The notes: generated from the sequence alone by a model not told the origin. Numbered from the stretch's first letter, positions 19,326 to 28,478 are shown. The stretch is DNA of 38,411 nucleotides from Chara braunii (GCA_003427395.1 BFEA01000417.1:1330563-1368973); one strand, 5' to 3'. Numbers and translations are program-made.

Positions 19326-19651
19326 TGGCAGAAAAAATATATATATACATAAACGTAAAAAACGGCCGCGGGACAAAAACATATCACCACACTTTCCGCT
19401 GGCATGAAGAGACGTTGAACTGCCAGCACGGACGGGGGGGCACAACGTATCGCCACGAAGTTCGAAAAGAAAACAATAAAACGTTGGAAAAGAAAACAAG
19501 GAAAAAAAAAACAAACAAAAAGTCGTCGGCGTTGGAACTGGGTATCGACGGGACACTCAACTGCCACACCACGACTCAGGCTCGGCAGGACTTGGCGCGC
19601 AGGGAAAATAAAGGATCGTTCCTCAACAACCGGTAGGTACTGGTGGTTTAA

Positions 19652-20167
19652 CCCTGTAACCTGTTCAGGGGCTTGCCGTTAAGGGTAGTGTCGAGGGAGG
19701 AAGGCACTTCCTGTTCGTCAGAACTAGGTTGGTCAAAACTGGGGAAGGTTGTGGTGCCCTGTTACCCTAGCATGAAGGGGGTGTGAGATCAAGTGAGTTC
19801 TGGTACGAGGACTGAAAGCCTGGACAGACTTCCCGTTTGTTGAGGGGGGGATTTTGGATAGTAGGCTGTTTCAGTTTTGACCCCCCGCTCATATAATTTT
19901 CTATGCCTTTCCAGATATTTTCAAAAAACAAAAAGACTTAGTTACTGTGGCTTGAGTAACCTAGCATTAGGTCGGTAGGTCAGCAGTTATCCATGGTTTT
20001 CTTAAAAACTCTTCTGAATTTCTTTCGTAGTTCTCAGATTGTTCTTATTTGAAATTCGTAGATTGTTCTTAGTTGAAACCAGTAGTTATCCAAGGTTTTC
20101 TAAAATTTCTCCTGAACTCTTGTCGTGGTTGTCAGATTGTTCTGAGCTCAAATTCTCAAGATTGTTT
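19652..20167. repeat. Diverged copy of the CCCTGTAACC dispersed repeat; no gene
   Basis: CCCTGTAACCTGTTCAGGGG and TGTTACCCTAGC match the 36430-36990 family. 19985-20160 (CTCTTCTGAATTTCTTTCGT, then GTTCTCAGATTG) resembles 37021-37110. The order of these modules is the same in both places, so this is a second, more decayed copy of the 36.3-37.2 kb assembly. No ORF with a recognisable domain. Confidence 0.6.
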
Positions 20168-20580
20168 AGGATGGGAATAGGGCACAGCAGCAGCGGAGAT
20201 GGTGGCTCTGCTGCAGTAAGTCTTGCCAGAGTGGAGTACAGGGGAAATCGGGGTGAGTGGGAGAATGGTGGGTGTCCACGCGTCCTACTAGCGAGGGGGC
20301 TAGCTGGTAGGATGGGAATAGGGTACAGCAGCAGCGGAGATGGTGGCTCTGCTGCAGTAAGTCTTGTCGGAGTGGGGTGCAGGGATTGATCAGGGGTGTC
20401 TGAGTCTTTTTCTGAATTGTGCATATGTCTTTGTTTCTCAAAAAAAGAGGGGAGTGGGAGAAGTAGATGGTGGGTTATCGAGCGTCCTACTAGTGAGGGG
20501 GCTAGCTTGTAGGATGGAAATAGGGTACAGTAGCAGCGGAGATGGTGGCTCTGCTGCAGTAAGTCTTGATGGAGTGAGGT
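20168..20580. repeat. Three-copy tandem repeat with GCAGCAG/CTGCTGC arms
   Basis: AGGATGGGAATAGGG (AGGATGGAAATAGGG in the third) starts units at 20168, 20309 and 20511. The spacings are 141 and 202; the larger one contains about 60 extra bases (GGGTGTCTGAGTCTTTTTCT..TTTCTCAAAAAAAG). Each unit has GGAGATGGTGGCTCTGCTGC followed by AGTAAGTCTTG, with CAGCAG and CTGCTG able to pair. Copies 1 and 2 share CGTCCTACTAGCGAGGG. Not coding by inspection. Confidence 0.85.
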
Positions 20581-20677
20581 AAAGAAGATTGATGGGGGGC
20601 TTCTGAGTCGTTTTCGGAATTTTGCCTATTTCTGACTTTCGTCCTAGTAATTTACTGAGTAGCTCATTTTTTCTTAG

Positions 20678-20781
20678 CCAAAGCCGGGTAATGGCCCCGG
20701 TATCTCAAATTTTCCAGATTCTATGTAAATTTCCATATGAGACGCTGGGCCCGGTTCCCAGCACGTGCTGCTCCCCACGAA
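20678..20781 (+). repeat. Dispersed repeat X, copy 1
   Basis: AGCCGGGTAATGGCCCCGG followed by GACGCTGGGCCCGGTTCCCA and CACGTGCTGCTCCCCACGA. The same modules in the same order occur at 37117-37220. The core recurs at 21239, 27803, 28382 (minus) and 28770 (minus). Short self-complementary parts are CCGGGTAATGGCCCCGG and AGCACGTGCT. Confidence 0.8.
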
Positions 20782-21238
20782 AAAAAAAAGTACGCACTTG
20801 GAGTGACGATCTCCTTTTAAGAGTGGCTGTTCCCCACTCGTATATTCTGTGGGCGCGGTTATCTCTCTCTCCCTCTCTTTGAAATTCCCTTGGATTCTCT
20901 ATATGTAGCCGTTCTCTTGGCTGTTTTAAATCATCTACTTTCTGTAGATAATATTAGTACGTCCAGTTTCATTTTCTGTTAAGATTAGTTTAGTATGCAC
21001 TTGGACTGAATTTTGGAGTTGTTCTGCATCTAAGAATTTAGCACGCACTTGGAAATAATTTCAGGGTTGAATTGTAGAATTTTCGGGAATTGCCTTGGGC
21101 TTTTTCGAGATATGCGGTTTATAGCTCGTAATTCTTTTGCCAATAGTGTTTCTATTTTAGAAACATGCTGGTATTTTTCTGCGTAGCAAGGATATTGTGC
21201 TGCCATAGATTTGCTTTGCAATTTTTTTTTCCTTTTTG
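20782..21238. other. No gene seen
   Basis: AT-rich spacer with a loose internal repeat (TTTAGTATGCACTTGGACTGAATTTTGGAG near 20988 and TTTAGCACGCACTTGGAAATAATTTCAGGG near 21037). No recognisable ORF or RNA. Confidence 0.5.
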
Positions 21239-21300
21239 GAGATTCCTTTAAGGGACACTGGACCCGGTTTCCAGGAGCCTAAGCTGAGTATGACCTCAGC
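21239..21300 (+). repeat. Dispersed repeat X, copy 2 (cut by gap)
   Basis: AAGGGACACTGGACCCGGTT and TCCAGGAGC match the head of repeat X. Similarity then ends, and the assembly gap begins at 21301. Confidence 0.6.
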
Positions 21301-21756
21301 NNNNNNNNNNNNNNNNNNNNNNNNNNNNNNNNNNNNNNNNNNNNNNNNNNNNNNNNNNNNNNNNNNNNNNNNNNNNNNNNNNNNNNNNNNNNNNNNNNNN
21401 NNNNNNNNNNNNNNNNNNNNNNNNNNNNNNNNNNNNNNNNNNNNNNNNNNNNNNNNNNNNNNNNNNNNNNNNNNNNNNNNNNNNNNNNNNNNNNNNNNNN
21501 NNNNNNNNNNNNNNNNNNNNNNNNNNNNNNNNNNNNNNNNNNNNNNNNNNNNNNNNNNNNNNNNNNNNNNNNNNNNNNNNNNNNNNNNNNNNNNNNNNNN
21601 NNNNNNNNNNNNNNNNNNNNNNNNNNNNNNNNNNNNNNNNNNNNNNNNNNNNNNNNNNNNNNNNNNNNNNNNNNNNNNNNNNNNNNNNNNNNNNNNNNNN
21701 NNNNNNNNNNNNNNNNNNNNNNNNNNNNNNNNNNNNNNNNNNNNNNNNNNNNNNNN
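21301..21756. other. Assembly gap (456 N)
   Basis: Unknown sequence. Translated frames running through it are meaningless. Confidence 0.99.
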
Positions 21757-22649
21757 TCTTTTTGCCGGGACCTTCTTTGGTCCTTGCACGGCTGGGCTGC
21801 CTGGGAAAACAAGGTGACCCGGGCGGCCCGGCTGGTAGCCTAGTTTTGGATTAGTTTCTCCTCTTTTCTAAACTTTTCTCTGCCCAAAAAATCATAATGA
21901 ACCTGCCGTGCCAGTGCCACAAAATGTCACACTGGACCATACCCTCGCTCTGGTGCTAGTGGGACCAAGCTCCTGACACGAGGCTCTTCATTCCTCCTCC
22001 TTTTTCGTTTTTTTTTCCCCTTTTTTGGCAAAAGCATCTTGATGTCCATCCACCATCTAAAGTTACCCCTAGACTGTGCATGGCAGACCAATGGGAAGTG
22101 TGCAATCTATTCATGGGGAGCTTCTTGTGCTGGGGATCGGACCCAGTGTCTGATTGTACAAGATCTTAGAACATCACAATCAAAACAATGGAAAAGGATT
22201 CAGTAAGCCACTCTTCAGTCCGGCAAACTGAAATGCAATAACAATCTGACTCAAGACCTATACCTTTACAGAGCAAAGTTTCTCACACCATACATAAACA
22301 CGAAAGGATCTCCCTCCCCCACCTTGGCTCTGCTCCTATGTCTGGTCGTGCACATCCACGACAATGCTACCTTCTTTCCCCCCTTCCCAATAGAACCTAT
22401 GGCCATTATAGCTGTACTTTTGGGCCAACTTTCAGTCTTGATACAGAAATTATGACAGTCAGTCCTATTGGGGGAAGACCGTAAGGCGAGCTATATCCTC
22501 AGTGATGGAGGGTTGGGAGTTATGGGAAAAAGGTGAAAACACAACTATGTGCGTTTTTAAGCTCCAGAATAACACAACTCTGCAGCTGTCCTAAGAACCA
22601 CCTTTCCCTTTTTTCTTTTTTTTTTTCCTTTTTTTTTTTTTTTTTAAAG
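21757..22649. other. No gene seen
   Basis: Mixed sequence with a T-rich tract at about 22610-22646 that directly precedes the family Y repeat. GGGGATCGGACCCAGTGTC (about 22133) looks like the T-arm/B-box end of a tRNA-like sequence on the minus strand, but no A-box partner was found, so no RNA gene is called. Confidence 0.5.
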
Positions 22650-22985
22650 CCAGGTTGTTGTAGAGGTGGGATACTAGACGGATGGCAGTCACCCACAGTA
22701 CTCGGCCACTCGGTTGTCCAGATGAACCCCTCTGAAGACCCCACCCACCCTTCCTCTTATCTTTTTGCCCTGGCGCACCCCCAGCCCCCCTGTCCTACAC
22801 TAGTGTTACCCACCCAGGACCATCACCCATTGCCATCTTGGCAGGGTGACCTGACCAGACAGCGGTTGCAGGTACCGGGGCTAAGCAGAGATGCCTACCC
22901 CCTGCTCAGCCCCGGTTGAAGCAGACGCCGTGCAAGCCTGATTGCACGGGGGCTTCGGGAGCTAGGTTTGAACATGCTACTACAG
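22650..22985 (+). repeat. Dispersed repeat Y, copy 1, with two hairpins
   Basis: Begins CCAGGTTGTTGTAGAGG and shares the order of blocks with 34064-34400: GCGCACCCCC, a CCTACAC/CCTACCTC block, CCAGGACCATCACCC, then a hairpin. The hairpin is ACCGGGGCT/AGCCCCGGT (22874-22882 with 22908-22916), continued by five more pairs after one mismatch. A second hairpin, CCGTGCAA/TTGCACGG (22928-22935 with 22942-22949), follows. A third, short copy of the head is at 28213-28272. Possibly a SINE-like element; no clear A and B boxes. Confidence 0.7.
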
Positions 22986-23039
22986 GTCTTCATGAGGGTG
23001 CACAGTGACTCCCATCTAGCTTAGTTGTGTGGTGATGAT

Positions 23040-23640
23040 AGAGAGCTGGGTATCCTCCGTTCCCTCGTATGTCCCTGGAGCCCGTTCCGGCCATGACACC
23101 CCAGACATCCCATACTAAGGAACTGGTATGCCAGCCTCAACCCTACGCTACGTACTAGGAGGATAGCCAACCCTAGGTCATGAGTTATGAACTGAGTTTC
23201 TTGATCCTTATGTTGTCTTTTACTACAGTGTACTATGATGTTGATGGTAGAGAGCTGGGTATCCTCCGTTCCCTCGTATATCCCTGGAGCCTGTTCCAGC
23301 CCCGCGGTAAGGTGCGGTATCTCCTGACACCCCCGACATCCGTACTAAGGACTGCCATGCCAGCCTCAACTCTAAGGTACGTACTAGGAGGATAGCCCAC
23401 CCTCAATCGTGAATCATGGACTGTATGTATTGACCCTGGATAATCTCTAAGCCCTGTGTTGTATGGTAATCTGAGAGCAGACAATCCTCTGTTCCCTCGT
23501 ATGTCCCTGGAGCCCGTTCCGGCCCTGCGGTGAAGTGCACTATCTCTTGACACTCCCGACATCCGTACTCAGGAACTGCTATGCCAGCCTCAAGCCTTTG
23601 ACCATGTACTAAGAGGATAACCAGCCCTAAGTTACAGTCT
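23040..23640. repeat. Tandem repeat, three copies of about 210-225 bp
   Basis: TATCCTCCGTTCCCTCGTA starts copies at 23051 and 23260, with a diverged version at 23483. Each continues with CCCTGGAGCCCGTTCC, a CCGACATCC block, ATGCCAGCCTCAA and GTACTAGGAGGATAGCC. The three ends differ, and the third runs into a tRNA-like sequence. Read on the minus strand, this would be the body of a SINE whose head lies at about 23641-23705. Confidence 0.85.
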
Positions 23641-23705
23641 GGTATCGAACACAGGACCTTATGTGAATCGTGCAAGTGACCTAACCTATGGACACACACT
23701 GTGAA
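23641..23705 (-). mobile_element. tRNA-like head of a possible SINE
   Basis: On the minus strand GTTCGATACC (23641-23650) matches a B-box. About 40 bases upstream is CCATAGGTTAGGTCAC, a poor A-box, and then a tRNA-like stretch CTTGCACGATTCACATAAGG. The downstream sequence on that strand is the tandem repeat 23640-23040. The A-box is weak, so the SINE call is tentative. Confidence 0.45.
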
Positions 23706-23990
23706 ATAGTCTGTAGCTGTGCTCTGCTGGGCTCGAGTAAACCGGACTATGCGAGCCACCCAGCAGTCTCATGACAACCCCATAGACCAAGAACATCAGG
23801 ATACCCACCATTGCCCAGTCCCCACATACACCACCTACTCTGTCTGGCCTAATCACACCAGCGCATTTTCGGGACATCTGGCCTGAATTGCAGTGATATA
23901 CATCCAGCACACTACCAGCTTGAGTACGTCCCAAGATCAAGTTGTCATACTCGGGGCCACCTTTCCATTCGTAAACATAAATGGAAGGTT
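23706..23990. other. No gene seen
   Basis: Mixed sequence with short open frames and no recognisable motif. Confidence 0.5.
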
Positions 23991-24149
23991 CCCTGGGGCC
24001 AAGTCCCCCTAGCATCCTTGAGTTTCCTCAACGCCCGAATGTAGACGTGTTGTGGAGAGGTGTGTTTGACGAAACTGCACATCTCCACCAGCACGTTCAG
24101 ATTCCGACATTGAGGAAACTCGGCGCTGCTAGTGGGACTTGGCCCCTGG
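23991..24149. mobile_element. Palindromic MITE-like unit, third (diverged) member
   Basis: Left end CCCTGGGGCCAAGTCCCCCT and right end AGTGGGACTTGGCCCCTGGA are inverted copies with two differences over about 24 bases, including TAGCA/TGCTA. The inner arms TTGAGTTTCCTCAACGCC and TTGAGGAAACTC correspond to GAGCTACCTCAACRCCTGAA in the units at 18812 and 19126. GTTGTGGAGAGGTGTG parallels TTTTGCGGAGATGTGC. Same family by layout and by the shared GCCAAGTC end. Confidence 0.7.
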
Positions 24150-24164
24150 ACTGGAGGATCCTAT

Positions 24165-24306
24165 GAGCGCAGCTGAGCTGAGCTGAGGGCATATGATGTG
24201 TCCTTTTTCACACTCTGTTTTGTCTTGTCTTGTCTTATCCTGTCTTGTCTGTTGTGTCTTGACCGTCTTGCCTTATACAATTATACAATACTTGACTGCC
24301 ATACCC

Positions 24307-24332
<26 letters not shown>
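24165..24332. repeat. Simple repeats: GAGCT, TGTCT and an A26 run
   Basis: GAGCTGAGCTGAG-type steps at about 24170-24188, TGTCT/TTGTC pentamer repeats at about 24220-24262, and a run of 26 A residues at 24307-24332. The A-run could be the 3' tail of a retroposed sequence on the plus strand, but its body was not recognised. Confidence 0.85.
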
Positions 24333-24339
<7 letters not shown>

Positions 24340-25391
24340 TCCCTTTTGCTATATTTTAACCTAGGATTTACTAAAAAGGAGAAGGCGAAGCACCCGAATT
24401 GTACAGTCATGTAAATAGATGTAACTGTTTATGAACAAGATTGTTTCTTTCTTTCTTTCTTTTTTTTTTTTTTCTTTTGAACAAGATTGTGAATCTGTGA
24501 TATTATTGTGACATTGCAGGAGTCCTGGGGGATCGCAGGCCAGCAGCTGTCGATGGATCTATTCTATGGGTGAGAAATGGCCCCTGCTGGCAGCCCCTCC
24601 TTGAATTATACAATCACACCATTCTTATATATTCATATATTCTCAAATCCTGGTCGATTTGAGAAAACTGTTCGCACATACAGAACGAAATGTCGCTCGA
24701 GATGACAGTACTTTCTTATTTTTTCTTTTTTCTTTTTTTTTTCCCGAAATTGCATTTTTATTAACAGGGCCCAGCGATCATGAGATGACAGTACTTTCAA
24801 TGCAGTGGCCTTGTATTGCGGCAAGGACATCACAGATGCAATCGCAACATCTGGAGTGGACGGACATCAGCTGGATCTGAATCGTTTTCAATAGTGTGCT
24901 GAAAGTGCGTTCCTTTCTGTTTTTTTTTTGGGTTGTTGAAATAAAGGCGGACGCAACATGGTTTGAAATGCGAATGGCAAAAAAAACTCGTTCCGGCAAA
25001 GAAACCACGCGCCAACTCGAAATGAGAGATGGTGGAAAGAGGAAGTTGGAAGGAGAGGGATGGAAATCTCAGATTTGGGAAGAGGGAGGACTATGGGGAG
25101 TTTTTGAAGTAAAGATGTCTCAAGAGGTCCCGTCAGACACACAATGCTGATGAAGAGCCCGCTAAAGAGGGAAAGGGTGAGGAAGAAGACAGGGGTTTTG
25201 GCAAGAGTACTAAGCTAAGCTGAGGAGGAAAAAAGAAAAACAAGGAAAAGAAAAGATGGGCAGTATTCAGGTAGACTCTGTGATAGAAAAAAAGGCAGAA
25301 AAATGGGAAGCACCACCACATACCAACCCATGAAGCTTCATAGAAGCAACCAGGTATGAGATCTAATTTGGATTTCTTTTGAAAAGACGGG
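24333..25391. other. No gene seen; T/CTTT simple repeats
   Basis: A TTTC/poly-T microsatellite lies at about 24447-24476 and further T-rich runs near 24717-24743 and 24919-24929. ATGAGATGACAGTACTTTC (24780) echoes GAGATGACAGTACTTTC (24698), about 82 bases apart. No domain was recognised. Confidence 0.5.
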
Positions 25392-26082
25392 ATGGTCAAG
25401 TTGTCTGTGATGGAGAGTGAAGGATCTGCTGACACACACAGAATCCCGGACAAACTGGAGCGGAGACTGTTTCATAAGAAAGGAGACTGGGTGATGATTG
25501 CAGGCTCCAAGGACAAAGTCGGCAACATAGTGCACGTACACCTAAAAGGGGAGGTCCTTTTTTCTCTATTTCATCTCCACCAGATCAATGTGCTAATCAG
25601 ATGTGACCCGCAAAAAAACGCATGCCTGGAGCCTACAAATCTCTTTCAAATCAGGGTCAGACAGGTAAAGGAGGACTGGGTAGCGTTCGGACTGGATATG
25701 CCCATATTCCACCCGGCCTTGGACCGGCTGGATTTGATATGGACAACACGCCCCAAAAAGGGCTCCCTCTACTGTAAGACCCTGTACACACTTGAAGTCA
25801 AAGACACCTACCGGATGACTCCGCAGGAAATAGCCGTCAAGGACATCCTAGTGAACAGATGGATGAGGCACATAAATATAGGGAGAGCCTTGCTGCGCCC
25901 AGTGAAGTGGTTCAGCGCCACAAAACTAAAGCCCGTGAAGATTGCTTCTCTTCAGTGGCAGATAGGACACAGATGCCTGCCTGTGAATGACTGGCTGATC
26001 GATAGGACCAGACTTGAACAGAAAGGCCTGGCAAATAGAGAAGACAAAGAAAGAACGGAACTTGCGATGGATAAGATATCAA
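25392..26082 (+). pseudogene. LINE ORF2 C-terminal fragment, plus strand
   Basis: About 230 codons without a stop before a T-rich tract takes over. From residue 150 it matches the post-RT part of the LINEs on the other strand: VKDTYRM, RWMRHINIGRALLRPVKWFS, KIASLQWQIGHRCLPVNDWL and IDRTRLEQKGLA, compared with RWQRHLNVE and RCLPTNDWLIDH in the 15490-18425 copy. The preceding LIWTTRPKKGS part also follows those copies. The zinc-knuckle segment expected next is missing; after KIS comes poly-T, which suggests insertion of a retroposed sequence in the opposite orientation. It is the only LINE piece on this strand and the least damaged stretch of ORF2 C-terminus. A 316-codon frame exists only because the T-run reads as poly-Phe. 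RT and endonuclease are absent. Confidence 0.8.
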
Positions 26083-27540
26083 CCTTTTTTTTCTTTTTTT
26101 TTTATTGTCTCCCACTCACCTCGATTTTTGACCGGCAGAACGTCATGGTTTCTTTTTTTGGAACACCCAATCACCCCATAATTGCTCCTTCCCCTGGGTC
26201 ACTCCAGCTCCCTCTGGGACTTACAACTTCCTTACCACATCATGCACATGTCCCCCGCAGAACTGGGTTCCCCCTCCCTCCCGGTACTAGCCATTCTTTT
26301 TTTTCTTTTTTTCTTTTTTTTTTTTTTCTTTTTTTTTTTTAACACTTCAACTAGGATCTTTTTTTAGAAGTTAAGAGAAACTCCCACTGCCAGCATTGAT
26401 TACCCTGGAATCCAGGGTTTAACTGAGCAGGGATCGTCCTTTGATGATAGTTTTTTAAGAAAAAACTGTAAGAACTGTGCCCACCTTTTTTGAACCCCTA
26501 AAAAGTGACATGCACTTAAGCATATCAAACTCAGGCAGGAACCAGGATTGCTCCTTCCCCTAGGTCACTCCAGCTCCCTCTGGGACTTACAATTTCCTTA
26601 CCACATCATTGTTGCATACTGTAACGTGCAGACCAGAACAAGAACCGACCTCTCAATACAAAGTACAAGATAACACAGCTGAAGACTTAGATACGAATGA
26701 TCTGAACAATCAATATTGCAATGCAGCTCTGAACACACATCATCATCATCGTTATCTGGTGTGAAGGGGGTCTGGCGCTTCACACAAGAAGACTGCGCCA
26801 GCCCCAACCATACACATTCGAAGGAGGAGGGGTTAGACGAAAGAGGAGGGGAAGATGGGAGTGTCGTCAACACCAAGTCTCGATACAGGCCCAAATAGTC
26901 CCTCGTCGAAATGTCTGAGTCCCAATGTCCAGTCTGGATCCAATGTCGTCAAGTCTCAAGTCACAACTCTTTCTCTCTCTGTCGCAGTCTGAGAAGTCAG
27001 GTGGCGAGAGGGTGAGAAGAGATGGTGGACTTAGAAGAGGAAGAAGAAGAACTCTCTCTCTCTCTGTGTCCAGTACTAACCTGTGAAGTTGGCGCCTTGA
27101 TGCAGGTACCACGAAGATGGAGCTGGAGCGATGGCGCCACAGGTAAGTACCACTGGCCTCCGCCAGTATCTCTCCCACTCTACGATCTACCACCTACCAG
27201 CGCCCAGCGCTGAAGGCTACTCTATGGCTATGGGCGCCCAGCACCGAAGACTACAGCTAGCGCTAACTCCTGCCTAGCGCTGAAGACTACTGCAGCGCTC
27301 CTCCTGAGTGCTGCGGCCGAATCCTGAAGACTTCTCGTGCCTACCGAAAACTACCCACCCGTGAAGTGCCTGGGAAGTCCCTATGTACTACCACGGGTGC
27401 CTCCTGACTGCAGGCGAGCAGTCCAGGAGGCTGCTCTTGCCAATGCCGATCGGAGTCAGGGGCTGCCGCTGCAGCTCCTGCTCGAGCTCGTGAGGAACAG
27501 GCTATTTCTGGCCTGTTCCGCATCCCTGTTTACGTGCCTG
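26083..27540. other. Dispersed-repeat patchwork, no gene
   Basis: Two copies of a module W (GGTCACTCCAGCTCCCTCTG and CTTCCTTACCACATCAT) lie at 26183-26281 and 26549-26608. A third, partial copy (CACATCATGCACATCTCCCC, CAGAACTGGGTTCCCCC) is at 27744-27790. A T-rich run covers about 26297-26340. GCATTGATTACCCTGGAATC (about 26392) recurs at about 28940 with a near-palindromic CCCTGG..CCAGGG core. 27190-27310 has repeated AGCGCTGAAGACTAC phrases. No protein family recognised. Confidence 0.6.
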
Positions 27541-27583
27541 AGTCTTAGGGGCAGGTCGAAACAATGAGGGCCTGAAAATGGCC

Positions 27584-27615
27584 CTCCGTTTCAGGCTGGA
27601 TAGGCTGAAACGGAG
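27584..27615. other. 11-bp hairpin in a palindrome-rich stretch
   Basis: CTCCGTTTCAG (27584-27594) pairs perfectly with CTGAAACGGAG (27605-27615), loop 10. The phrase AGGCTGAAACG is repeated nearby (about 27602 and 27647), so several alternative foldings are possible. Confidence 0.75.
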
Positions 27616-27708
27616 TACGGCCTGCAGGCCCTCGTTTTTCAGCTTTCAGGCTGAAACGACCGGGGCCTGTAAGCCCTATGTTTTAGGCTTTTAGGCTGAA
27701 TGTCCGGG

Positions 27709-27728
27709 ACGGGCCCTGCAGGGCCCGT
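27709..27728. other. 20-bp perfect palindrome
   Basis: ACGGGCCCTGCAGGGCCCGT is its own reverse complement. It ends the palindrome-rich stretch 27550-27730 and lies just before the W and X repeats. Confidence 0.9.
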
Positions 27729-27802
27729 GTGGCTATGCAGTATGCCACATCATGCACATCTCCCCGCAGAACTGGGTTCCCCCTCCCTCCTTCCTCCAAA
27801 TC

Positions 27803-27934
27803 CATTCTATATATGGGACGCTGGACCCATTTTTTCAGCAGGTGACGCTCCCCACCAATAGATGGAGCCTCTCCCCAGGTGCTAGCAGTGTCTGCTCTTA
27901 TCAGCACCAGTAACACTAGAGGGGGTGTTGGTTA

Positions 27935-27970
<36 letters not shown>
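27803..27970 (+). repeat. Dispersed repeat X, copy 3 (long form) with A35 tail
   Basis: TATATGGGACGCTGGACCC, then CTCCCCACCAATAGATGGAG, CCTCTCCCCAGGTGCTAGC and CTGCTCTTATCAGCACCA, followed by a run of 35 A residues (27936-27970). It is an inverted partner of 28770-28893, with which it pairs over about 125 bases at roughly 85% identity by eye. The terminal A-run suggests that this family is spread by retroposition. Confidence 0.8.
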
Positions 27971-27972
<2 letters not shown>

Positions 27973-28060
27973 TGCTAATAGTGCTATCACAAAGAATTGC
28001 GATTGGAAAGAAAGAATGGAGGGTTTCACATCATGTTTTGGGAACAAGGATCATGGTTCT

Positions 28061-28211
28061 CATTTTATATATATATATATATAGCCTCCTGATGAGTCGG
28101 TGAAACTCCGACGAAACAGTTTGTCACAGCCCCTCGTTTGTTGTCCTCTTCTCCCTCTCTGCCTACGGTTTACCGGGCAGTTCTATTTGACGATATATAT
28201 TATATAATAAA
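28061..28211. repeat. AT-rich inverted repeat enclosing the hammerhead-like core
   Basis: TTTTATATATATATATATAG (28061-28082) can pair with GATATATATTATATAATAAAA (28190-28210) over most of its length. The core at 28089-28125 and a small hairpin CTGCC/GGCAG (28159-28163 with 28176-28180) lie between. TA-rich sequences pair with one another easily, so this may be coincidence. Confidence 0.5.
28089..28125 (+). ncRNA. Hammerhead ribozyme-like motif
   Basis: Hammerhead RNAs cut themselves after a UH site using a fixed core. Here CTGATGA (28089-28095) is followed by helix II GTCGG/CCGAC (28096-28100 with 28108-28112; 5 bp perfect, loop TGAAACT). Next come GAAA (28113-28116), a minimal helix III ACA/TGT (28116-28118 with 28122-28124) and GTC with predicted cleavage after C28125. 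All core positions (CUGAUGA and GAA) are present. A very short helix III is the arrangement known from hammerheads of Penelope-like elements and some retrozymes. The weak point is helix I: AGCCTC before the core and ACAGCCCCTC after it do not pair locally; the only candidate is the AT-rich pair at 28061/28190. No RT of the Penelope type is seen nearby. It could be a decayed or solo ribozyme of a retroelement. Confidence 0.65.
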
Positions 28212-28212
28212 A

Positions 28213-28272
28213 GTCCAGGTTGTTGTAGCGGCTGGCTGCTAGGCATATGACAGGCCTGTCAGCACCTGACCA
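28213..28272 (+). repeat. Dispersed repeat Y, copy 3 (head only)
   Basis: CCAGGTTGTTGTAGCGGCTG matches the start of 22650-22985 and continues with a GCTAGGCATATGACAGG block. It is cut off at a TTA-repeat tract that forms the tail of the minus-strand SINE to its right. Confidence 0.6.
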
Positions 28273-28274
28273 AT

Positions 28275-28381
28275 TTTTTATTATTATTATTATTATTTTT
28301 TGCGAAAGCCCTTTTATGAGGCCACTATCCCAGCAGTGGTAATTGAACCACTGGAATTGAGGCCTTGGCTATTGGGCTGCT
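28275..28381 (-). mobile_element. Possible tRNA-derived SINE with (AAT)n tail, minus strand
   Basis: On the minus strand, TAGCCAAGGCC (A-box-like, about 28361-28371) and GGTTCAATTACC (B-box, about 28340-28351) lie about 20 bases apart. Further down is AATAATAATAATAAT (about 28275-28300), a typical SINE 3' simple-repeat tail. Immediately upstream on that strand is repeat X copy 4 (28382-28437), so the two may be one composite element. Confidence 0.5.
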
Positions 28382-28437
28382 CCATCTGTTGGTGGGGAGC
28401 GACACCTGCTGGAAACCGGGTCCAACGTCCCTTTAGT
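28382..28437 (-). repeat. Dispersed repeat X, copy 4
   Basis: On the minus strand AAGGGACGTTGGACCCGGTT then CAGCAGGTGTCGCTCCCCAC and CAACAGATGGAG matches the first half of copy 3. Confidence 0.75.
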
Positions 28438-28478
28438 ACTTCACTGCAGGTCAATGCTGAGGCTATGGTCATTGTCTA

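Larger units (their letters stand above)
18585..19651. mobile_element. 1.07-kb segment with TTAA-starting inverted ends (element 2)
   Basis: TTAAACCACCAGTACC (18585-18600) is the exact reverse complement of GGTACTGGTGGTTTAA (19636-19651). The termini are nearly identical to those of 9404-10596. Inside are two palindromic units (18812-19067 and 19126-19325) and A-rich spacers. The rest (18601-18811, 19399-19635) shows no gene. It is flanked by diverged direct repeats of about 75 bases. Without a transposase it would be non-autonomous, and its class assignment is inference. Confidence 0.55.

Noticed and set aside
21157-21817. Long open frames across the gap
   Set aside because: They consist of N; no information.
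25392-26342. 316-codon plus-strand ORF as a host gene
   Set aside because: Its conserved part is LINE ORF2 C-terminus, and the last part is poly-T read as Phe.
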